This document shows positions 42,131 through 54,445 of a stretch of DNA of 64,000 bases, piece after piece. Both the position numbers and the translations under genes were made by a program. The notes under the pieces were generated by a model. That model saw only the letters and a program-made list of their open reading frames with translations, had not been told where the DNA came from and ran no database searches. Numbering within the stretch: position 1 is the first letter of the stretch; each line of letters begins with the position of its first letter. Origin of the DNA: Calamus simplicifolius (taxonomy: Eukaryota; Streptophyta; Magnoliopsida; Arecales; Arecaceae); NCBI GenBank assembly GCA_900491605.1, contig UESW01001800.1, forward strand, positions 191,163 through 255,162. The letters run 5' to 3'.

Positions 42131-43953
42131 TAGGCCAAAATATACTTTTGATTCTCAAACTTTTACTCAAAATTCATTTTGATTCTTAAATTTTTAATTA
42201 TTACAATTTAATCCTTCATATTTTAAGAATATTATATTCCTAATATCACATTACATGGAATTAGTGGAAATTAATGGAATAGTTGACATGTCATTCTGAC
42301 ACGAACATATAGATTAGGGATGGCAATGGGAAACCCCAATCCTCCTCTTCATGTCCGCTAAAGAAAAAAATCTTCACCCTGACCTATCCCTATAAACAGA
42401 TTTTTGTTTTTCATTCCCATCTACACCTCGTAGGGAACGATAAATCTCAATATCCATGCTATCCCCCTCTCATCCTTTGCCCATCGAGCCCTATCCTTTA
42501 TCTAATAACATATATAAATTTTTAGTAAAAATTATTAGGATGATTTGATAGATATAAAAATATAAGGGTAATATAGTACTTAAGTATAAGGCCAATAGGA
42601 TAGGGATAAAGCAAGAATATACTTATTTATATCCTCGCTATGCTCCTACTAGTAAGGATAAAAATAATTCTAATCTCTATTTTCATCCTAACAAAAGGTG
42701 AAAAATCTCATCGCTAGGGACTTTTCTCTGAGAATCTAAACATTTAACACCATCGTCACGCTAGCTACCTATGCTCCCTTACCCTTTGCTCTTGGCTGTC
42801 ATCTTGGTATCCTCCTCTCCCTCATTTTCTCCCTTTTTTTCACATTTATTTATTTTTATTTGATCTGATTTGCTCCTTTTTTCCTTATTTATCTTTTTGG
42901 TGTTAATAAGTGGTCAACTTACCTAGTGAAGTGGATGATATTATAGGGCTAACATTTTCGCCAGTTAGCTACATTGTCACCTTATGAAACCCATCACATT
43001 TTAAAAATGTTATACTTTTTATATTTAGTTACATAAAAAATTAATAAAATAAATAACGTGCTTCCTAAATATAAACTTATAAGTTAGTTGATAGCTAGGG
43101 TCACATGCCAGCTATATCATCAATTTTAATTAACTACATAAAATAAAATATTAAAAATATAATATAAGGGACTAAAGTGTAATAAATAAAAGTTTGAATA
43201 TAAAAAAAAATCAAATCGTTGAAATTTTAACATTATCATCAAAACAAATGATGATATAAATATGTTTATAATTATTTGAAAATAATTTTTTTGAAATATA
43301 TACTTTACTAAAGTATTTTTATTTATTATGCTAACAACTTTTGGATGCTTCAAGCTGTTTTTGCTACTTTCCTGTCACTCTTATTTTCTTAAAAGTTTTA
43401 AGTTTTTCTTTAAATTTTATTAACTGTTCATTCTTTCTTTTTCTATCATCATCCATCTTACAAGTGAACCACCCGGTTCATCCTCACTCTACATCTTTTA
43501 TCCTTATTTTCCCCTTTATAACCCTCCCATTGCTGCATGGCTTCAATTTCTCCTGATCTTTATTTTTTTATTATATTTTAATACTAAAAATATAATTTTG
43601 CTCCACCAACCTTTGGTTAAAATTTATTTTGATCCTCAAATCGATCAACATTTCAGTTGTCGCTGTCTAACCCGTTATGTTTAACAATATAATATTTTTA
43701 ATGTCTTCGCATGACGTCAATTAGTGGACAGAATATGTCAATTCTCATTTGAGTTTTTAATAACTTATTATGTAAGATATGTATAGCAAACTATATTTCT
43801 AAATAAAGATATTATTAATTATTTCATCAATTTTAATTATTATTAAAATATAAATTTTTTAAAATATAAAGGGATTAAATTGAAGTAATTAAAAGTTTGA
43901 GGATCAAAAAATTTAGAATAAAATTTAAGGATAAAAAAGTATATTTTAGCCTA
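42131..43953. mobile_element. Candidate non-autonomous long-TIR DNA transposon
   Basis: The left end TAGGCCAAAATATACTTTTG and following 120 bp match, in inverse orientation, the right end ...AAAGTATATTTTAGCCTA (43934-43953), with ATCCTCAAACTTTTAATTAC-type words in both arms. TIRs longer than 100 bp suggest a Mutator-like or similar element. I could not find a convincing target duplication, and it codes for nothing. The same element, without its left end, recurs in the second repeat copy at 56250-60360. Confidence 0.5.
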
Positions 43954-44632
43954 CTCTAGTGCTACAATAATACTTTTCTGAATCTTTCAATGGGACCAAG
44001 GATGCCAATGGATTGCGATGGACCTGGCTCCAAAATCATTCACAAATTTAAATCTCAAGGCCAGAGTTGAAGCCGATCTAACTCATGGTATTGGACTGGA
44101 TCAAACTCAAACAGTTCCTCCATCTATTTTCCATAGAAATTTCGGTCCCAGCCTCTAGCTAAAAATTGGACCGAGAGAAGCTTTCAAGCTAAACAATCCA
44201 ACTCCCCACTCTGACGATTTTGGTGCTCTGCCAATGCATCCGAACTTGAACACATATACCATCGCCGCCTTGAATTTTGTATAACGATTGTAGCTTGTGG
44301 TCTTTGATGTTAGAGATTGTAAGATATCTTTATCGGTTTGATAAATTTGGCATAGATCATAGCCCAATATAAATCAACTAGATTGATAGGAAGCACAAGA
44401 ACTCATATTAAACCAAATTCTTTTTATTTGAGTGGATAGCAATATCTCTCTTAATTCATATAGCAAGTACGAATTTCATTTGCATTGTTGACTCGTTTCC
44501 TATTGGTTTAAATGTTAGAATTCAATTGATTATCCAACATGATGATGTTAAAGCTCAAGTTTACTGAAAGCCACATGGCCGAATACATATAATACTTCAT
44601 TATTAAAAAAGGATATATTAATACCTGAGTGT
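42310..44632. repeat. Dispersed 2.3-kb repeat, copy 1
   Basis: Similar in order and orientation to 56250-56640 plus 58335-60360. Similarity covers most of the long-TIR element and about 670 bp beyond it, up to ...ATTAATACCTGAGTGTCC. It ends where the chromovirus remnant begins (about 44633). Short ORFs are not conserved in frame between copies, so it is probably non-coding. Confidence 0.75.
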
Positions 44633-44696
44633 CCACTATTAAATTTACATGGAAGCATAGAAAGGATTGAGCATATCCTGGATGACCAAGCTATTA
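44633..44696 (+). pseudogene. Chromovirus integrase C-terminus, left fragment
   Basis: Encodes RIEHILDDQA(I), the start of the chromodomain-like tail of Ty3/gypsy chromovirus integrases. Interrupted at 44696 by copia element 2; the remainder resumes at 54850. Confidence 0.6.
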
Positions 44697-45763
44697 TGTT
44701 GGCCCAGATGGCAACCCAAGAGGGGGGGGGGTGAATTGGGTTCTTAAAAATTTAAGACTTTTTAACTTTAGTTGATTAGTTAGCAAGATGTGCAAGTGAG
44801 AGGCTAACTTTAATCAATACACAAGCAAATAATAGAGAGATAGAGAGAGAGAAAATATAGCACGGCAAACACAAGATAATTTTATAGTGGTTCGGTGCAA
44901 CCAACACCTACGTCCACTCCCAAGATTCACTTGGGTCCACACTATAATCTCTCTAGATTACAGCCGAGTTGTTTTCCAAGCTCACAACTCAAACTTGTTG
45001 TTTTCCCGGGTCACAACGAACCCAGCTGGTTTTAACTCGGGCTTACCAGCACAAAACCCTACACGTTGTTTTTCACGGGCTCACAACTAACCCAACACAA
45101 GCACTCCGGCTTGCAACGAGGTATACCAACCTCCACTGATTCAATCCACTGATTGAATCAGCAAACAAAAAATAAAGAGTTTAAATATGAAATGCTCCCC
45201 TTGAGCAAATATACAAATGAAGTATAAAAAGGGTTAGAAAAGCCTGATAAGATTGCAGATGGTAGTGGCTTTGGCTTTCTTCCTTCTTCTCTTTAACTCC
45301 TCTTGAAGTATTGAATCACGCCTCAGCAAGATTCTTGACCGTTGAAGACTTTGGAGTTGAGATGAAGCTTTTTCTCCTTTTGAATGTTGAAAATCCTTCG
45401 ATTTGACTTTGAAATGCTTGTGGATTTTCTTTTGACTCTTGTGGATTGATGAGAAGGAGCAGACGAAACTTTCTCTTTTGAGAGTCCGTTAGAAAAAATT
45501 TGAAAAATAATCGAGACTTGTCGACTCAACCACTTGAATTCGACATTTTTTCAAATGACATAAATTCTTTTTGAAATCTTTTAAGAGAGCCTTTTTAATT
45601 GATTCAAAACTCATTGAATAAACCATTGATAGTCCATTTTTCATTTTGAATAAGCTCAAGGTTTTTGATAAATAAACTCATTGTTTCTTTAAATACTCAT
45701 GGCTTTTGGAAATCATCAAAATCAATAAAGTTGGGGCAATTATGTTTCAATAATTTCTCAACA
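44697..45763 (-). repeat. 3' LTR of copia element 2 with promoter region deleted
   Basis: 1,067 bp against 1,719 bp for the 5' LTR. Similarity breaks at about 45480 and resumes at about 45570, replacing the TATA box and the palindrome array by roughly 85 bp of other sequence. Since both LTRs are identical at integration, the loss came afterwards. Confidence 0.82.
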
Positions 45764-46060
45764 ATCTCCCCCTTTTTGATGATGACAAAAACATTGAGTA
45801 TATGCATTATAAAATTGAAAAAATTATGATACCAAAATCAACTTTTGTGTTCATGGAAAGGCTCCCCCTCAATGAGGTAGCTCCCCCTATGAACCTCAAT
45901 TTTATAATTCATTCAAAATTTTTCAAATTCAAAAACTTAAGCAAATTTTTTCTTTATGAAATTCAATTATCTCTTCCCCTTATGCCTCCTCTTTATTTAA
46001 TTAGGGCAATTAAAAGGGTTGATGATGCATATACGATTAAATCATATAAATCTCTCCCCC
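45764..46060 (-). other. Polypurine tracts of copia element 2
   Basis: On the minus strand AAAAAGGGGGAGATTG touches the LTR (45764-45777), and further GGGGGAG tracts occur near 45866, 45885 and 46055. Confidence 0.65.
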
Positions 46061-46389
46061 TTTTTTGTAATCAACAAAAAGGTTGAGATGCATCAGAGCA
46101 TCAATTGATTAAATTCATTCGAATTCATTCAGCATCTAAGTTATCAATTGAGTATTGAGATATTCAAATTATATCAAATTAAACATAAGCATTCAAGGAT
46201 ATTCAAGATACTCATAATTGAAATGAACATAACTTTTCTCATTACTTCAAAAGTAAAATTACAATTCATTAAATAACTTAAATTCATCAAAGTTCAAATA
46301 CAGTCATATTAAAGCAAAACTTCCTAGATACAATCTAGTAAGGAAATCTAGAAATACAAACTATGATAAGTATCAAATCATTTGACACG

Positions 46390-47726
46390 CTTGAAACTCT
46401 TTAAGTGTCCAATCACCATGATATCATCCTTTTGTGATTTGTTAAAGTCATTCATAGTTAGATCAACTGCAGCATCAATATCTCTTCTTAACTGATTGTT
46501 CTATCAAGATACACATTGGATCCATCAGCTATCCCTTGAAGTCTTTCAAATATATTCTTAAGCTCAGCATTGAGTGAATCCACATGAGTACCAACAGAAA
46601 TGAAAGTAAGTCAAGTCTTGAAATGATTCTTCCTTTAATTCTCTAATATCTTCTCTCAATTGACCAATTTCATCTTTCCTTTGATTATCAAATTCTGCAA
46701 ACATAGATCTAAGTTGACATAACTGCTCATCTGAAAATCTCACAGAAGAAGATGAAGCTGAGGTGGAGGAGAATAATGCATGCTAGGTCCAGCCTCAGAC
46801 GGTCCAGCAACAGAAGGTCCAACCTCGACCTCAGCTCCAATGTCTTCAACTCTGTCCTCCTCAGCTCTAACATCTTCTTGACCTTTTCTTATCCAATTAC
46901 CATTAACTTTCTTGAAGCCCATGCGGTGAATAGTGGCCAATGAATAGTAGTCAGTATGTCTCAAATTTCTTTGGGCTCACTATCACTAAAAATCCTTGGC
47001 TTCTGAATAATTGTGTCAAGATCATGCCATAGGGAAGACAGGATTTCCTTTTACTCCCACAATCAGCTATATACCATAATATCATAATGGGTAAGTTGAT
47101 TGGCTTCCCAGAAACTACAGCATCCATAACAAAATATCCCTCTCAGACATAGTCAAATCGGCCTGTCTTGGGAAAAGAATCCTGCTGCAGATGTTGTGAA
47201 GCAATCTTAAGTCCAGTGGCAGCTGACTAGCAAAAACTTCTTCAAATCCCTCAAAATTTCTATTCAATAATCTTGTGAGGGCTGGAGACCTATCCTCTGG
47301 GTCAAAGTGGAAGGTCCAGATAGGGGTAAGTCCAATAATCTAGAAGAATGAGGCAGTGACATTCAAACCAATCCTCTAACAGTGCTGACCAATCCATTGT
47401 CTCCTCTAGTCAAATTTCTATAAAACTCTTTAACTAAGCAGGGTATGTGGGACAGTCCAAGGAGCATATCTTTTCAAATCCCATTTCTCAACTGTGACCC
47501 TACAAGAATCCCTCTCTTCTCAAACAAATCAAAATCAACTTCCTTCCTGTGTAATGACTCTACTGCAAGGTGATCTACCTGAGGAGTAGGGCAGTAGGAG
47601 CAGGAGAATCATCCGAAGAGGAAGCAGGCGAAGATCCGGAGTCGGCTCGCGGACGGGTCGACGCACGGTCTTCTTCCTTTTCATCCCGGCACCACTACTA
47701 CTAGCACCACGGGTTTTGGGGGCCAT
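46390..47726 (-). pseudogene. Downstream accessory ORF of copia element 2
   Basis: Starts MAPKTRGASSSGAGMKRKKT at 47726, like the MAPKRRG start of element 1. After a frameshift the domain can be followed in pieces. It ends with MRHTDYYSLATIHRMGFKKV (46964), an acidic Glu/Val-rich tail, and a coiled-coil remnant to about 46390. Many single-base losses. Same strand, place and domain as the ORF at 31895-33305, so the gene is an inherited part of this family. Confidence 0.62.
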
Positions 47727-47821
47727 TGATCTGGAATGATTGTTTAATTTTGGAAGATTTTGGAGGTTTGAAGGGTTTTGGAGGGTTTTGGAGAGATTTG
47801 GAATGATTAGAATCGATCGAT

Positions 47822-48005
47822 GGGTCGACTCGTGCCCTAATAAAGCGATTTGGGACCACGTCGAGTCGACTCGCGCAAAGCGTGAGTCGGCTCGGGTAAG
47901 TCACAGAGCACGACACGATCTCGAGTCGACTCGCTCAGAGAAGGGGTCGACTCCTGAGTTTCAGCAGAAACTCGAGTCGACTCCGATACTCTCGAGTCGG
48001 CTCCG
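47822..48005. repeat. Internal GAGTCGACTC array upstream of the accessory ORF (copia element 2)
   Basis: Words GGTCGACTCG, GAGTCGACTCGC, GAGTCGGCTC, GAGTCGACTCGC, GGTCGACTCC, GAGTCGACTCC and GAGTCGGCTCC lie within 185 bp, beginning about 95 bp upstream of the ORF start. The array is in the same place as in element 1 although the surrounding bases differ. Confidence 0.7.
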
Positions 48006-48199
48006 AAACCATTTCAGAGAAAAAATAAAATTTTTCAGAGTGTCTGAAATGAACCCGGATTTGATCTTTGAGTATGATTAAAAATCATGGATTTTGAGAG
48101 ATCAAATTGATATGAGTTCTAGATAAAATTTCCTTAAGATTTTGAGAATTGAAAGAACTCTAGATATATTTCCTTAGAGGTTTCAAAATTTATTCAAAA

Positions 48200-49720
48200 G
48201 GGTTACAAATTCCTAACTCTCCTCTAAGATAACAAAATCTTTCTTCGCTTAAAGGTTTTGTAAAGATGTCAGCTAATTGTTCTTCAGTGTTTACATAATC
48301 TAAACAAATTTCATCATTAGCTACATGTTCCCTTATAAAATGATATCTAATTTCTATGTGTTTTGTCCTTGAGTGTTGAATTGGATTTTTAGTTAAATTG
48401 ATTGCGCTAGTGTTATCACATCTTATGGGTGTTTTATCAAGTGTGATACCATAGTCTTCAAGTTGTCGCTTAATCCATAGGATTTGCGCACAGCAACTTC
48501 CAGCTGCTACATATTCAGCTTCAGTAGTTGATAATGCAACTGAATTTTGCTTTTTGCTAAACCATGTGATTAAGTTACTTCCTAAGAAATGGCATGCACC
48601 ACTTGTGCTTTTTCTATCTAATTTACATCCAGCATAATCAGAATCCGAATATGCAATTAGGTTTAATGTGAGTCTCTAGAATACCATAAACCTACATTTT
48701 TAGTTCCATTTAGTATCTTAAAATTCTTTTAACAGCTATTAAATGTGATTCTTTAGGTTCAGATTGAAATCTAGCACATAAACATACTGAAAACATAATA
48801 TCTGGTCTACTTGCTGTTAAATAAAGAAGGGATCCGATATACCTCGATAATACTTTTGATCAACCTTTTTACCTTCTTCATCTTTGTCCAGCTTGCATGA
48901 AGGACTCATTGGAGTTCCGAGGGGTTTCATTGTTTCCATACCAAACTTTTTGAGTAGTTCTCTTGTGTATTTGGTTTGGTTGATAAAGATTCCCTCCTTG
49001 CATTGTTTGATTTGGAGTCCAAGGAAGAAGTTGAGTTCTCCCATCATGCTCATCTCGAATTCTCCCTGCATCAACTTTGCAAATTCTTGACAAAGAGAAT
49101 CGTTAGTAGCACCAAAAATAATGTCATCTACGTATATTTGTACTACAAGTAAATCTTTACTTTTTCTTTTCAAAAACAAGTTTTATCAACATTTCCTCTT
49201 GTAAAATCATTTTCTATTAAGAATTTACTTAACCTATCATACCAAGCTCTAGGTGCTTGTTTCAAACCATATAAAGCTTTGTGCAATTTAAAAACGTGAT
49301 TTGAAAATTCGTGATCTTCAAAACCTGGTGGTTGTTCTACATAAACTTCTTCATTATAAATCCATTTAAAAATGCGCTTTTTACATCCATTTGAAATAAG
49401 TTAAAATTCATATGACATGCAAATGCAAGTAATAGCCTAATGGCTTCTAATCTAGCTACAGGTGCAAAGGTTTCATCAAAATCAATACCTTCCTCTTGAT
49501 TATATCCTTTAGCAACCAATCTAGCTTTGTTTCTAATTACTATGCCATTTTCATCTAGTTTATTTCTAAAAACCCATTTTGATCCTATTACTGAATGATT
49601 TTTAGGTCTTTCAACTAAAGTCCAAACATTATTTCTAGTAAATTGATTTAGTTCTTCTTGCATTGCTAACATCCAATTATTATCTTTTTCAGCTTCTTCT
49701 ATAGTTTTAGGTTCAATTTG
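48200..49720 (-). pseudogene. Reverse transcriptase and RNase H of copia element 2
   Basis: RT starts NQFTRNNVWTLVERPKNHSV (about 49650) within the INT-RT frame, breaks at about 49340, and resumes at 49179 with the catalytic strand LLVVQIYVDDIIFGATND. NFFLGLQIKQ and the RNase H region follow down to about 48200. The YVDD loop is intact here, unlike in element 1. Confidence 0.84.
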
Positions 49721-50676
49721 TGATACAAATGCAAGATGATTACTAATATTTCTCATAAATGATCTAGTTCTTATTCCTTGAGATGGATCGCCTATAATCA
49801 ATTCCTTAGGATGACTATGAGCATATCTCCAGTCTCTTGGAAGATCTATATCATTATGATCAATATTGACATCATCGTCCTTATGTGAATCATCATCTTT
49901 AGCCTCTTGTTCATGATCAGAAGATACTTCAATATTAAGTTTTTCAAGATCTTTTTCAATTATGTTTGTATCTTCCTCATCATCAATCTTTTCAGATCCA
50001 GTTGCTAAAGATTCATCAAAAACTACATGTATGGATTCTTCAACTACTAAGGTTTTCTTGTTAAAGATTCTATATGCCTTACTAGTCGTTGAATAACCTA
50101 GAAAAATTCCTTCATCAGATTTAGCATCAAATTTTCCTAAGTTGTTTTTACCATTATTATGAATGAAACATTTACATCCAAATGCATGAAAGTATTTTAT
50201 ATTTGGTTTTCTTTCATTCCATAATTCATAAGGTGTTTTCTTTAATATTGGTCTTATTAAAGCTCTATTTAAGATGTAACATGCTGTGTTAATTGCTTCC
50301 GCCCAAAAATACTTTGGTAAGTTGCTTTCGCATAGCATGGTACGGGCCATGTCTTCTAAGGTCCTATTTTTCTTTCAACTACACCGTTTTGTTGTGGAGT
50401 CCTAGGGGCTGAAAAATTATGATTAATTCCATTTTCAGAACAAAAACTTTCAAATAAGTGATTTTCAAATTCTGTTCCATGATCACTTCTTAGAGATACT
50501 ATAGTAGTGTTTTTCTCATTTGTGACTTTCTTGAAGAATTTCAGGAATATCGAGAAAGTCTCATCTTTGTGAGCTAAAAACATTACCCAAGTATATCTAG
50601 AATAATCATCTACAATCACTAGACCATATTTCTTTCCTCCTAGACTTGTGGTTCTAGTTGGTCCGAAAAGATCCAT
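49337..50676 (-). pseudogene. Integrase and RT N-terminus of copia element 2
   Basis: Core: MDLFGPTRTTSLGGKKYGLV, VIVDDYSRYTWVMFLAHKDE (first Asp), LRSDHGTEFENHLFESFCSE (second Asp), then QQNGVVERK (Glu). One frame break at about 50356. The following open frame of 337 codons (50350-49337) covers the integrase C-terminus and the beginning of RT as one polyprotein. Confidence 0.86.
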
Positions 50677-51103
50677 GTGAAGTAGCTCTAAGCCCTAGAA
50701 GTTGAAACAATTTTTAGATTTGAAAGAACTTCTAGTTTGTTTTCCAAATTGACATGCATCACATATTTTATTATTTTCAAAATCTAGTTTAGGTAATCCT
50801 TTAACTAAATCCATTTAATTAGTTTTGAAATAAGGTGTGTGCTTGCATGACCTAATCTACGATGCCACAACCAACTAATTTCATTTATGTTAGCATTGTC
50901 AGCAATTAGGCAATGATACTCAGATAATTTTCTAAGTCAACTAAGTAAACATTGCCATGTCTATAACCAGTAAAAACAATGCTATCATCAATAGAATTAG
51001 TTACAGTGCAAATAGAAGATTTAAATGAAACATTAAAGTTTTATCACATAATTGGCTTATACTAATTAGATTATGCTTCAAACCATCAACATAAAGTACA
51101 TTA

Positions 51104-51310
51104 TCAATAAATAGATGGAGTTATGCGAACTTTACCAAGGCCCATAATTTGACCTTTACCGTTATCGCCAAACGTCACAACTCCACCTTTCTTTTCTTCT
51201 AGGGTGATGAATTCATCTTTGTCACCCGTCATATGTCTTGAGCAGCCACTATCAAGGTACCACTTTTTCTTTGATCTTTTGGCTACAAGACATTCCTGCA
51301 ATATAATCAA
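51104..51310 (-). pseudogene. Protease of copia element 2
   Basis: KKWYLDSGCSRHMTGDKDEF is the copia aspartic-protease active site, followed by GGVVTFGDNGKGQIMGLGKV. Separated by frameshifts from the GAG-pre-integrase region at about 50850. Confidence 0.8.
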
Positions 51311-53068
51311 ACTTTATGTTTAGGTACCCAAGCTTTCTTGGGTCCTTCATGGTTAGTAGCAATAAAAATTGTTCCTTTCGGAACCCATATTTTCTTTGCT
51401 TTAACATTTAACTTGTTGTTATTATTTAATGTTTTGCATTCAAATGATTTATGACCTTTTTCATTACATTTAAAACAAGTTATATTACTTTGGTTGGCTT
51501 TTACAAAAATATTCTTTAAAGATTTTTGTTTCCTATATGTGTTATATCCTAAACCAGCTTTGTCAAAAACAGCTTTTTGACTATCTAAAATCATGTTAAG
51601 TTTAGTTGAACTTAAGGTGAATTTCTCAACAATGTCTTTATATTTTTAACATCTTTCTTAAGAGAGTCATTTCTTTAACTTGCTGTTCTTTTTCTAAAGC
51701 TAAAGTTTCTAATTGATCTTTTAAATCTTTTGTTGAGTTTTTAGTTTCAGATTTCAACAAATCTATTTCTTGATTAAGATTATCTCTTTCTTTGCTAAGT
51801 TCTTCTTTTTCATTAGTTAAGTTCTTAACTTCTAAAGCTAATTCATTTTTACTTTTAGCTAAGCTAATATTGTCATTTTTCAAAAACTTATACTTCTTTT
51901 TCAAGGATTTAAAATCAATCATAAGTTCATTGAAAGCCTCAAACATTTCATCAAATGTAAATTCATCATTTGAGTTTTCAGAACTTACCTCATTGTCGTT
52001 GTCGTCGTTGTTGGCCATGAAGCAGATATTGGCAACTTCCTTTTGTTCTTCTTCTTCCGACGAGGAAGATTCATCAGACCATGTTGCCATGTATGCTTTC
52101 TTCTTTTTCTTGTAGGCCTTTTTCAGCAAAGGACAATCATATCTAAAGTGCCCTGGCTTTTTGCACTCATAACATACTAAGGGCTCTTTCTCTTTTTCTT
52201 TCTCCTTGTCCTTTTTCTTATCTTTTTCTCCATCAATTCTTGCTCCAAATTTCTTTTTATGGAAGGGCCTTTTTCTCATAAACTTTCTGAATTTTTTGGC
52301 CAAGAGAGCAGTTTCATCATCATCTTCATCATTACTTTCACTGCTGCTCTCTTCCATTTCTGCAGTTTTGAGGGCAAGTGTTTTCTTTCTTTTTGTTTCC
52401 TCCTCAACATGCTGCTTCATTGTCAGCTCGTGGGTCATTAGGGATCCTAGAAGCTCCTCTAAAGGTAATGCATTGAGGTCCTTTGCTTCTTGGATAGCAG
52501 TGACTTTCGCTTCCCACGATCTTGGTAGTGACCTAAGAATTTTGCGCACAAGGTCAGCATTAGAATAAATTCTACCAAGACTCTTTAAACCATTCACAAT
52601 ATCAGTGAATCTAGTGAACATGCATGTGATGGTTTCAGTTTGTTCCATTGTAAACAATTCATATTTATGAACCAAAATGTTTATTTTTGATTCCTTAACT
52701 TGGTTTGTTCCTTCATGTGTTATTTCCAACCTATCCCAAATTTCTTTTGCGGAATTACATGTTGAGATTCGGTTGAATTCATTTGAGTCTAAGGAACAAT
52801 ATAAAATGTTAATGGCTTTAGCATTTAATTGAGCCATTCTTCTATCATTATCATTCCAATCCCTTTCGGGCTTAGGAACAAGAATGCCTTCAACTAAGTG
52901 TGTGGGTGTACTAGGTCCATTAGTTATTACTCCCCACAATTCATAGCCAGAAGCTTGAATGAATATTCTCATTCTTGCTTTCCAATATGAATAGTTGGTT
53001 CCATTAAATAAAGGAGGTCGATTCGTAGAATGACCTTCAGCAAAACATGAACCACTTTGTGTTGCCAT
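51307..53068 (-). pseudogene. Gag of copia element 2
   Basis: An open frame of 476 codons from 53068: MATQSGSCFAEGHSTNRPPL, a capsid region with NRISTCNSAKEIWDRLEITH and RKILRSLPRSWEAKVTAIQE, the zinc knuckle CYECKKPGHFRYDC (C-C-H-C, about 52150), then a long Glu/Lys/Leu coiled coil. A break at about 51640 leads to a second frame with another knuckle, CFKCNEKGHKSFEC (about 51460). Two knuckles separated by a long coiled coil are unusual for copia gag but are found in both elements here. Confidence 0.85.
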
Positions 53069-53116
53069 AAGGATCTTTAGCCCTTGATCGTGAGATCAAA
53101 TTCTAAATGAGCACTT

Positions 53117-53128
53117 GCTCTGATACCA
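53117..53128 (-). other. Primer binding site of copia element 2
   Basis: TGGTATCAGAGC on the minus strand, two bases from the 5' LTR (initiator tRNA-Met type). Confidence 0.85.
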
Positions 53129-54068
53129 ATTGTTGGCCCAGATGGCAACCCAAGAGGGGGGGGGGTGAATTGGGTTCTTAAAAATTTAAGTCTTTTTAAC
53201 TTTAGTTGATTAGTTAGCAAGATGTGCAAGTGAGAGGCTAACTTTAATCAATACACAAGCAAATAATAACGAGAGATAGAGAGAGAGAAAATATAGCACG
53301 GCAAACACAAGATAATTTTATAGTGGTTCGGTGCAATCAACACCTACGTCCACTCCCAAGATTCACTTGGGTCCACACTATAATCTCTTAGATTACAGCC
53401 GAGTTGTTTTACAAGCTCACAACTCAAACTTGTTGTTTTCCCGGGATCACAACGAACCCAGCCGGTTTTACACGGGCTTACCAGCACAAAACCCTACACG
53501 TTGTTTTTCACGGGCTCACAACTAACCCAACACAAGCACTCCGGCTTGCAACGAGGTATAACAACCTCCACTGATTCAATCCACTGATTGAATCAGCAAA
53601 CAACCAAAATAACAAAGTTTAAATATTGAAACGCTCCCTTGAGCAAATATACAAATAAAGTATAAAAAGGGTTAGAAAAGCCTGATAAGATTGCAGATGG
53701 TTGTGGCTTTGGCTTTCTTCCTTCTCCTCTTTAACTCCTCTTGAAGTATTGAATCAGGCCTCAGCAAGATTCTTGACCGTTTGAAAACTTTGGAGTTGAG
53801 ATGAAGCTTTTTCTCCTTTTGTTGAATGTTGAAAATCCTTCGATTTGATCTTTGAAAAGCTTTTGGATTTTCTTTTGACTCTTGTGGATTGATGATCTGG
53901 AGCAGACGAAACTTTCTCTTTGATTTCACTCCTTTTGAATCACTCTATTTTGAACTAGAAGATTTTTCCAATAAAGCTCTGTTTTTCCCTCTTTTTGGAT
54001 AAGGCAGTAATCTCTCTTTTTCTTGTTTTTCTCTCTTTGTGTATATGTTTGATTTGAAAAGTCTCCTC

Positions 54069-54076
54069 TATTTATA
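54069..54076 (-). promoter_or_regulatory. TATA box in the 5' LTR of copia element 2
   Basis: TATAAATA on the minus strand in the context GAATCTATAAATAGAGGAG, about 110 bp downstream of the palindrome array. Confidence 0.7.
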
Positions 54077-54182
54077 GATTCTGCAAGAATATAGCCGTTA
54101 GAAACATGGAAAAATAGCCGTTATTCAAAAATATTACCGTTGGAGCTGATGTGTCATCAGGAAAAATTGCGTCCAGATTCCG

Positions 54183-54445
54183 TGGAGTCGACTCAAGCTT
54201 TTCGTGAGTCGGCTCGAACAGTCGATTCCAAAAACACCTAACTTTCAGGGGTCGACTCGAGATATGCGAGGAGTCGACTCGAGAAGTGCTCAAAAATGAG
54301 CCTTTCTACCGTCTGAGTCGAGTCGGCTCGCACAGTCCATGAGTCGGCTCGCGAAGGTTCAGGGGTCGACTCTTGAAAACTCAAGTGTCGACTCAGGACA
54401 ACATTGAAAAACAAACATTTGGGGAGTCGACTCGGAAACCCTTGA
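54183..54445. repeat. GAGTCGACTC palindrome array in LTR (copia element 2)
   Basis: About twelve words: GAGTCGACTC, GAGTCGGCTC, GGTCGACTCG, GAGTCGACTCG and so on. Compared with element 1, the variants more often end CTCG. Confidence 0.78.

Noticed and set aside
53111..53130. tRNA gene
   Set aside because: Only the 12-base primer-binding word matches initiator tRNA-Met; no cloverleaf can be formed from the surroundings.
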